NCBI GenBank assembly: GCA_030681555.1
Contig: JAUXRW010000045.1
Location: 1 to 46,383, forward strand
DNA: 46,383 bases
Reading direction: 5' to 3'
Source: Acidimicrobiales bacterium
Lineage (GTDB): Bacteria; Actinomycetota; Acidimicrobiia; Acidimicrobiales; VFJN01
How positions within the stretch are numbered: the first letter of the stretch is position 1; the number at the start of each line of letters is the position of its first letter. The translations under genes were made by a program, and so were the position numbers. Below, piece by piece: positions 41,647-46,383 of the stretch. Under the pieces are notes generated by a model that was not told the origin of the DNA, did no database searches, and saw only the letters and a program-made list of their open reading frames with translations.

Positions 41647-41850
41647 TCAACCCGTGCGGCGGCGGTGGCGCAACGTGGGGGCGAGGCCGCCCCGCTCGAG
41701 CAGCCGGAGCGCCCGTGCCTCGGCGACGTCGATGACCACGGCCTCGCCCGGCGCGCGACTGCAGAGAAACGTCACGACGCAGTCGGCACAGGCGTCGGTG
41801 CCCTCCATCACACACTCCGTGCAGCTGATCTGCAGTGCCTCACCGGACAT
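41647..41850 (-). CDS. Small Cys-rich protein, possible metal binder
   Basis: 67 residues. SCTECVMEGTDACADCVVTFLC has two CxxC pairs and one more Cys, suggesting a zinc or iron-sulfur site. VVIDVAEARALRLLERGGLAP follows. ATG at 41848-41850 has GAGGAGG upstream. TAGGGT (41877-41882) is a possible -10. No named family recognised. Confidence 0.7.
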   Translation of the reverse strand: MSGEALQISCTECVMEGTDACADCVVTFLCSRAPGEAVVIDVAEARALRLLERGGLAPTLRHRRRTG

Positions 41851-41879
41851 CCGGGCCTCCTCGCGGGTTCGTGACGACC

Positions 41880-42116
41880 CTACGCAGGGGGTGTGACACC
41901 GGCGCCGACGATCGCGCCGGGGGGGCCGCACCAGCGGCAGGCGACCTCCTCGACCTGCTCGTCGAGCACCTCGCTGTCCTCGATTGTCAGCTCCCCGCCC
42001 ACCGTGTAGTGGTGGAAGGAGCGCACCCGCCGGCTGGTCGTGACGTCGAAGCGGGTGAGGTTGCCGCACGAGGAACAGCGGTAGCGGGGCGGTGTGGTGG
42101 GAGCGGCCTCGGGCAC
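41880..42116 (-). CDS. Small zinc-ribbon protein
   Basis: 78 residues. A CSSCGN knuckle near residue 14 and a CRWCGPPG knuckle near residue 60 form a zinc ribbon around FDVTTSRRVRSFHHYTVGGELTIEDSEVLDE. Function unknown. GTG start with TAGCCT 6 nt upstream and no ribosome binding site. It follows the terminator of the di-iron gene. Confidence 0.72.
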   Translation of the reverse strand: MPEAAPTTPPRYRCSSCGNLTRFDVTTSRRVRSFHHYTVGGELTIEDSEVLDEQVEEVACRWCGPPGAIVGAGVTPPA

Positions 42117-42122
42117 GGGGGC

Positions 42123-42128
42123 AGGCTA
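42123..42128 (-). promoter_or_regulatory. Leaderless -10 (TAGCCT) of the zinc-ribbon gene
   Basis: TAGCCT on the minus strand ends 6 nt before the GTG at 42116. Confidence 0.5.
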
Positions 42129-42153
42129 CCGGCGGCGGCCTGTGCCGGACGCG

Positions 42154-42191
42154 GCGGGGCCCGGCGCTCCCCCCGAAGCGCCGGGCCCCGC
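42154..42191 (-). terminator. Strong hairpin terminator after the di-iron gene
   Basis: A perfect 15-bp stem (42154-42168 with 42177-42191) and 8-nt loop, 40 bp beyond the stop at 42231. All but the closing pairs are G-C. No T-tract. Confidence 0.75.
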
Positions 42192-42230
42192 GCCCCCCGA
42201 TCTTTCGGCCGAGGGGTCGTCGGTGTCAGA

Positions 42231-43388
42231 TTACGCCACTGCGGCGCCGTCTGCCGCCAAACGCTCGTTCTCGAGCTGATCGAGGCTCAAGGACTCGTAG
42301 TCGGAGCCCGTGTCCACCCAGTCCTCGAACTGGATCACGCCCATCTCGCCGAACTTCGTGCGGAGCCATCCGTCGTTGCGGTCGAGGAGCCCGAGCTTCC
42401 TGCAGTTGGGCACGATCTTCGAGAACAGCAGCTGCTGGAACGGGTCCTCGTTCTTGTCGCCCTGGTGCTCCAGCTGGAGCTTGATCATCGATCGGACGTC
42501 GACGCCGACGCGCTCCCACACCTCCTGCTGGAGGAACCGGTCGCGCATGCGGACCGCTGCCTCGAAGGCGAACTCCTGGCGCTCGAGCATCTCGGCGTCG
42601 CTGAGCTCCCCGTAGTACTCCTTCAACGAGAGGACGCCGAAGGCCACGTGGCGGGCCTCGTCGCTCATCACGTACCGGAGCAGCTGCTTGAGGAGCGGCT
42701 CCTCGGTGAGCATGTGCATGAAGCCGAACGCGGCCAGGGCCAGGCCCTCCACCATGATCTGCATGCCGAGGTAGGTCATGTCCCAGCGGCTGTCGGCGAT
42801 GATGTCGTCGAGCAGCATGCCGAGGTGGGCGTTGAGCGGGTAGTGGCCGTTCAGCTTCGTGTCGAGGTACTTGGCGAACACCTCGACGTGGCGGGCCTCG
42901 TCCATCACCTGCGTGGCCGCGTAGTACTTGGCGTCGATCCACGGCACCGTCTCGACGATCTTGGCGGTGCACACGAGGGCACCCTGCTCACCGTGCATGA
43001 ACTGGCTCATGGTCCAGTTCTGCGACTCGATGATGAACTGCCCCCACTCCTTCTCACCCCAGTTGGCGAGCGGCGCACCGGGCTGGGTGGCGGCGATGAA
43101 CACGGGGTCGGCCTCGGGGTCCCGGGGAGCGCTGGCCACGACCTTCTCGATGTCGACGACGGTGTCCCACGGGAGGTCGGTCTCGCCGTTCCACTGGGCG
43201 CCCTTCGCCTTCTCGTAGAGCTTGTTGAGCGCTGGGCGCTCGCCCTTCTCGTAGTTCCACGTGAAGACGGCGTCGGCGTTGTCCTTGACCGCGTGGACCA
43301 GCTCGTCGACGTCCTTCGACGTGATCGAGAGGATGGCCTCGAGATCGTTGACCTCGGCGCGGCCGAGGAGCTGCTCGTTGGTGCTCAC
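42231..43388 (-). CDS. Ferritin-like di-iron protein (AurF/oxygenase-like)
   Basis: 385 residues, mostly helical. Metal-ligand motifs of carboxylate-bridged di-iron enzymes are present twice: MDEARHVEVF and MSDEARHVAFG, with an upstream Glu in MHGEQGA. The fold resembles N-oxygenases of the AurF type and related ferritin-like proteins, but the substrate is unknown. GTG start overlaps the TetR stop (GTGA), and AGGGGGACC upstream is a possible ribosome site. It is co-transcribed with the TetR gene and likely controlled by it. Confidence 0.8.
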   Translation of the reverse strand: MSTNEQLLGRAEVNDLEAILSITSKDVDELVHAVKDNADAVFTWNYEKGERPALNKLYEKAKGAQWNGETDLPWDTVVDIEKVVASAPRDPEADPVFIAATQPGAPLANWGEKEWGQFIIESQNWTMSQFMHGEQGALVCTAKIVETVPWIDAKYYAATQVMDEARHVEVFAKYLDTKLNGHYPLNAHLGMLLDDIIADSRWDMTYLGMQIMVEGLALAAFGFMHMLTEEPLLKQLLRYVMSDEARHVAFGVLSLKEYYGELSDAEMLERQEFAFEAAVRMRDRFLQQEVWERVGVDVRSMIKLQLEHQGDKNEDPFQQLLFSKIVPNCRKLGLLDRNDGWLRTKFGEMGVIQFEDWVDTGSDYESLSLDQLENERLAADGAAVA

Positions 43389-44098
43389 GGTGGTGGTCCC
43401 CCTGGGGCAGTGATCTGGCGTGGTGTGATCGGATCCGGACCGAAGGCCTGGTCGGCGTCGGCGGGGCGCGTGCGGCCGCTGGGCGCCACATCGAGGGCGT
43501 CGACGAGCCGGGCGATGAGGTCCTCCCACGGCTTGGCGTCGGGGAGGTCGAGCTCGACGGCCCGGAAGAGGAGGAACCCGAAGCCGACGGCGTGGCAGAA
43601 CCGCACCACGGCCTCGGCGTCGAGCGCCGGATCGATGGCGCCGGTGGCCTGGGCCTCGGAGACCAGATCGGCGAGTCGGTCGCCGCGCAGGTCGAGCGCG
43701 CTCTGCATCATGCGCCGGACGTCGGGGTCGCGGCGGGCGGCGACGAACGCCTCGAGCAGCAGCGCGCCGTCGTCGCGCTCGTCGGTGACGAGGTGCGATC
43801 CCACGGTCGTCAGGATGTCGGTGACCTTGCCGTCGAACCGGTGCTCGTTGAACAGCACGTCGAGCTCGCTGGTCGAACGGTGCTCGATGGCGGCGAGCAG
43901 GAGCTCGGCCTTGCCCGTGAAACGGCCGTAGATGGCGCCCGTGGTGTACCCGGCGCGACGGGCGATCTCGGCAACGCCGGCGCCGTCGTAGCCCTTCTCT
44001 GCGAACACATCGGCGGCTGCCGCGATGAGCTTCTCGCGAATCGGGTCGTCGCCGTCGCCCGGGGGCGCGACGGCGGAGGGTTCGGCAGCCTGGGTCAT
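43385..44098 (-). CDS. TetR-family regulator of the di-iron operon
   Basis: 237 residues. After a short tail, the helix-turn-helix is DVFAEKGYDGAGVAEIARRAGYTTGAIYGRFTGKAELL. A helical ligand domain and a Pro-rich tail follow. ATG at 44096-44098 is just 10 bp from a palindromic operator, so self-control is likely. Its stop overlaps the ferritin-like gene start. Confidence 0.92.
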   Translation of the reverse strand: MTQAAEPSAVAPPGDGDDPIREKLIAAAADVFAEKGYDGAGVAEIARRAGYTTGAIYGRFTGKAELLLAAIEHRSTSELDVLFNEHRFDGKVTDILTTVGSHLVTDERDDGALLLEAFVAARRDPDVRRMMQSALDLRGDRLADLVSEAQATGAIDPALDAEAVVRFCHAVGFGFLLFRAVELDLPDAKPWEDLIARLVDALDVAPSGRTRPADADQAFGPDPITPRQITAPGGPPP

Positions 44099-44107
44099 GC
44101 AGGGGCC

Positions 44108-44136
44108 AGGATAACGACGGTTATCCAGCCCGTCCA
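44108..44136 (-). promoter_or_regulatory. Operator-promoter of the TetR/di-iron operon
   Basis: A perfect 7-4-7 palindrome, GGATAAC-GACG-GTTATCC on the plus strand (44109-44126), covers the spacer and -10. On the minus strand TGGACG (44131-44136) is 17 bp from TATCCT (44108-44113), which ends 9 nt before the ATG. The palindrome also holds the TAA stop of trpD (44121-44123), so trpD transcription runs through the operator. Confidence 0.72.
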
Positions 44137-45191
44137 GGTGGATGGGCGCTTGCCTGCGACACCTCGACCAGCCGAGCGAGGGCGGCGACCGCGGCGCCGC
44201 CGTCCAGCGCGGCACGAGCCGCCTCCATGCCGCCGGGCAGGTCGTCCGCGAAGCCTGCTGCGAGCAGGGCGGCGCCGGCGTTGAGCGTGATGATGTCCCG
44301 GTGGGGGCCGTGCTCCCCGGCGAGTACCCGGCGGGCCAGGTCGGCGTTCACGTGGGCGTCGCCGCCGACGAGGTCTTCGCGGTCGGCCCGCGGCAGGCCG
44401 AGGGACTCGGGATCGACCTCCCACGTGGTCACCCGGCCGTCATGGAGTTCGACGACCGTGGACGGGCCCGTGGTGGTGAGCTCGTCGAGCCCGTCGCCAC
44501 CGTGCACGATGAGCGCCCGCACCGCTCCGTTGGCCTGGAGCACGCCCGCCATCCGCTCCGCCATCCGCAGGTCCGCGACGCCGATGAGGTACCGCCGCAC
44601 GCGAGCGGGGTTCGACAGCGGACCGAGGATGTTGAAGGCCGTGGGGATGCCGAGATCGCGTCGGGACGGCCCGGCGTGGCGCATGGCGGGGTGGTACCGC
44701 GGCGCGAAGCAGAACCCCATGCCCGCCTCCTCGACGCAGCGGGCGACCCCGGCGGGCCCCAGCTCGATCGCCACGCCGAGCGCCTCGAGGAGGTCGGCCG
44801 CCCCGCAGGCGCTCGACGCCGCCCGGTTGCCGTGCTTGCAGACCTTGCCGCCGGCTCCGGCCACGACGAGGGCGGAGATGGTGCTGACGTTGATCGTGTG
44901 GGCTCGATCGCCGCCCGTGCCGACGACGTCCACCACGGGACCGGACACGTCGATGGACACCCGCTCGGACGCATCGAGCATCGCCTCGACCATCCCGACC
45001 AGCTCCTCGACCGTCTCGCCCTTCATCCGCAGGGCGACGATGAACGCCGAGATCTGGGCGGGGCTCGCTGCGCCGTCCAGGATCTCGGCCATCGTGACGC
45101 GCGCCTGCTCCCGGGTGAGGGTGCCACCCTCCATGAGCGAGCCCAGGATCACCGGCCATCCCCCGTGCTCGGCGAAGCCCTGGTCAGCCAT
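44121..45191 (-). CDS. trpD: Anthranilate phosphoribosyltransferase
   Basis: 356-residue tryptophan-pathway enzyme. VVGTGGDRAHTINVST (PRPP site), KHGNRAASSACGAADLLEALG, and FNILGPLSNPARV are diagnostic. Stop is TAA, which is unusual among the genes here and lies inside the TetR operator. No other trp gene is in the window. ATG with TAGGTT 6 nt upstream suggests a leaderless mRNA. Confidence 0.95.
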   Translation of the reverse strand: MADQGFAEHGGWPVILGSLMEGGTLTREQARVTMAEILDGAASPAQISAFIVALRMKGETVEELVGMVEAMLDASERVSIDVSGPVVDVVGTGGDRAHTINVSTISALVVAGAGGKVCKHGNRAASSACGAADLLEALGVAIELGPAGVARCVEEAGMGFCFAPRYHPAMRHAGPSRRDLGIPTAFNILGPLSNPARVRRYLIGVADLRMAERMAGVLQANGAVRALIVHGGDGLDELTTTGPSTVVELHDGRVTTWEVDPESLGLPRADREDLVGGDAHVNADLARRVLAGEHGPHRDIITLNAGAALLAAGFADDLPGGMEAARAALDGGAAVAALARLVEVSQASAHPPGRAG

Positions 45192-45197
45192 GAGGCG

Positions 45198-45203
45198 AAC
45201 CTA
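45198..45203 (-). promoter_or_regulatory. Leaderless -10 (TAGGTT) of trpD
   Basis: TAGGTT on the minus strand ends 6 nt before the trpD ATG at 45191. Confidence 0.5.
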
Positions 45204-45237
45204 TCTGCTGTGGCGCGCGGGGCCGCCGGAGATCAGA

Positions 45238-45468
45238 TCAGGAGGCCCGGCGCCGCTGGCGCAGGATGCGGCGGCGCTCCTTCTCCGTGGCGCCGCCCCA
45301 GACGCCTTCCTTCTCGCGTCGCTGCAGGGCGAACTCGAGGCACGTCTCGCGGACGCCGCACTCCCCGCAGACCACCTTCGCGTCGTCGACGTCGTCGTCG
45401 ACCACGGGGTAGAAGATCTCTGGGTCCAGTCCTCGGCATGCCGCATGGCGGCGCCAGGCGAGTTCCAT
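45238..45468 (-). CDS. WhiB-family iron-sulfur transcription factor
   Basis: 76 residues. Four cysteines ligate a 4Fe-4S cluster: Cys11, Cys34, Cys37 and Cys43 (C-x22-CxxC-x5-C). The turn GVWGG and a basic tail (EKERRRILRQRRR) complete the family pattern. WhiB proteins act with the primary sigma factor and sense redox state or NO. It lies upstream of trpD and downstream of a BldC-type gene. The 231-bp gap upstream has no other gene. Confidence 0.93.
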   Translation of the reverse strand: MELAWRRHAACRGLDPEIFYPVVDDDVDDAKVVCGECGVRETCLEFALQRREKEGVWGGATEKERRRILRQRRRAS

Positions 45469-45699
45469 GGTTCGGGGGGCTCTTCGTGGTGCGGGGGCAG
45501 GTCTGCGCAGTCTCTGTCCCCGGCCCCCGTCGATGCAAGCCGGTGCCAGCCGTCACAAAGCGCGGCGGCCACCAGCAGGTTGGGGGCACGAGCAGCCCGC
45601 TGAGGACATCCGGCGTCCCGAAGTCCGAGCGTCAGCGGCTTCGGGGACATGTCGGGCCCCGTGAGGGCCTCTCGTGCCCTGAACCGCGTGGGCGTGGGG

Positions 45700-45948
45700 T
45701 CAGCTCCGCCCTTCGTGGCTGTCGAGCAGCGTCCATACCTCGTCGGCGGGATACCGGCGGTGGCCGCCCGGCGTGCGCACGGACGGGATGCGCCCCCGCC
45801 GGGCCCAGTCGGTGACGGCCCGCTCGGACACCCGGAACAGCAACGCCACCTCGCGGGTGCGCAGCAAGCGACCCCGCAGGTCCTGCGCTTCCTGTCCGTC
45901 GCCCACCAGGGCGGCGACCAGCGCCTGTCGGTCCGCCACGCGCTCCAC
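45700..45948 (-). CDS. bldC: BldC-type MerR-like DNA-binding protein
   Basis: 82 residues. LLRTREVALLFRVSERAVTDWARRGRIPSVRTPGGHRRYPADEVWTLL is a MerR-type winged helix-turn-helix without an effector domain, as in Streptomyces BldC. GTG at 45946-45948 chosen because CACACT lies 6 nt upstream and the frame beyond has no better start. BldC controls developmental timing in Streptomyces; its role here is unknown. A whiB gene follows downstream. Confidence 0.8.
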   Translation of the reverse strand: MERVADRQALVAALVGDGQEAQDLRGRLLRTREVALLFRVSERAVTDWARRGRIPSVRTPGGHRRYPADEVWTLLDSHEGRS

Positions 45949-46058
45949 GCGGTGAGTGTGACGGCGAACCGGTCCCCCGGCAACGGGACGAACCGCCCCG
46001 GAGCGGGCGAACGCCCCGAATGCCACATCTTCGCGTCCTGCCGGTACTGCCGGTTCGA

Positions 46059-46077
46059 GGCCGCCCGACCGGCGGCC
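46059..46077 (-). terminator. Hairpin terminator at the window edge
   Basis: GGCCGCC, loop CGACC, GGCGGCC: a perfect 7-bp G-C stem 7 bp beyond the stop at 46085, ending the edge gene before the bldC-type gene. Confidence 0.65.
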
Positions 46078-46084
46078 GTGCGGG

Positions 46085-46381
46085 TCAGCCGCGGAGGTCG
46101 ACGAGCAGCTCGGCGACCGTGGCGGGGGGGAGCTCGGTCTGCTCCTGGTACTCCTCGTGGTCGACGACCAGGGAGACCGGGCCCTCCTCGACCTTCGCCA
46201 CCTCGTCCTCGGTGAGCTCCCAGGAGATGTAGTGGACAGAGGCCGTGATCTCGTCCCGGGTGAGCTGCTCGGCGTGGGCCGCCTCGGGCTGGGCCCGCAG
46301 GAGCACCGCATCGTCGCCCGAGCCGACCCGCAGGGCGATCGAGCGCTCGATCCCGACCAGGCGCGGCAGCCACGTGCGCAT
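46085..46381 (-). CDS. Uncharacterised protein at the window edge
   Basis: 98 residues from an ATG at 46379-46381, but the frame may extend past the window, so it may be partial. The product has an acidic region (VHYISWELTEDEVAKVEEGP) and VSLVVDHEEYQEQTELPPATV, with no Cys or membrane helix. I do not recognise a family. Confidence 0.6.
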   Translation of the reverse strand: MRTWLPRLVGIERSIALRVGSGDDAVLLRAQPEAAHAEQLTRDEITASVHYISWELTEDEVAKVEEGPVSLVVDHEEYQEQTELPPATVAELLVDLRG

Positions 46382-46383
46382 CT

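Noticed and set aside
45534-45548. Sigma-54-like TGGCAC...TTGCA upstream of whiB
   Set aside because: The spacing is one base short of the consensus, and actinobacteria generally lack sigma-54.
45600-45699. GACATGTC palindrome between the bldC-type and whiB genes
   Set aside because: An 8-bp palindrome alone is expected by chance and has no supporting half-site repeats.
1-46383. CRISPR arrays, tRNA or rRNA genes, insertion sequences
   Set aside because: Looked for repeat-spacer units, transposase motifs and conserved RNA stretches and found none that I can support.

Overview
This is about 46 kb of very GC-rich chromosome from an actinobacterium. The evidence is a WhiB regulator, a BldC-type regulator, the cell-division protein SepH, a DUF3040 membrane protein, an MtrAB/LpqB-like signalling trio, frequent GTG starts, 4-nt ATGA/GTGA coupling, and many genes that look leaderless. 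A deep-branching lineage such as Acidimicrobiia would fit, but that is an inference. I saw no rRNA, tRNA, IS element, prophage, CRISPR array or plasmid functions. The window reads as core chromosome with small operons on both strands.

Region 1 (1-9130, minus strand) is the start of the division and cell wall cluster, transcribed mraZ -> rsmH -> ftsL-like -> ftsI -> murE -> mraY -> murD -> ftsW (ftsW runs off the window). Most junctions overlap by a few bases. murF is absent from its usual place between murE and mraY. mraZ has a good promoter overlapped by three 10-bp-spaced repeats (an MraZ box). The rsmH ribosome binding site lies in one arm of a perfect 16-bp inverted repeat.

Region 2 (9.2-16.2 kb) holds a lipoate-ligase-like gene, an HNH protein, a ROK sugar kinase, and a divergent MoxR / DUF58 / transglutaminase operon. 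Region 3 (16.2-22.7 kb, mostly minus) holds DUF3040, dinB, a NUDIX gene, coaA, a small membrane protein, a lipoprotein sortase, and a threonine aldolase / LmbE pair, with ybaK on the plus strand.

Region 4 (22.7-29.4 kb) holds an inositol-phosphatase-family gene, a STAS-like protein, the response regulator / histidine kinase / GerMN lipoprotein trio, a phosphofructokinase with PPi-type residues, and glycerol kinase. Region 5 (29.4-36.8 kb) holds an ACT-domain protein, a TetR regulator with a clear operator-promoter, an aminotransferase, inorganic pyrophosphatase, a lysine-free lipoyl-like protein, a second ROK kinase, a baeRF-type protein, and a damaged pair: an SRPBCC gene with a frameshift and an ArsA ATPase missing its middle.

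Region 6 (36.8-46.4 kb, all minus) runs sepH -> queG -> PimB-like glycosyltransferase -> two membrane proteins. It also holds two small cysteine proteins, a TetR / ferritin-like di-iron pair under a palindromic operator, trpD, whiB, a bldC-type gene and an uncharacterised gene at the window edge.

The strongest leads for new biology are the rsmH leader hairpin, the MraZ box architecture, the widespread leaderless promoter pattern, the two self-contained TetR switches, the lysine-free lipoyl-like protein, and the collapsed ArsA/SRPBCC pair (real decay or assembly error).
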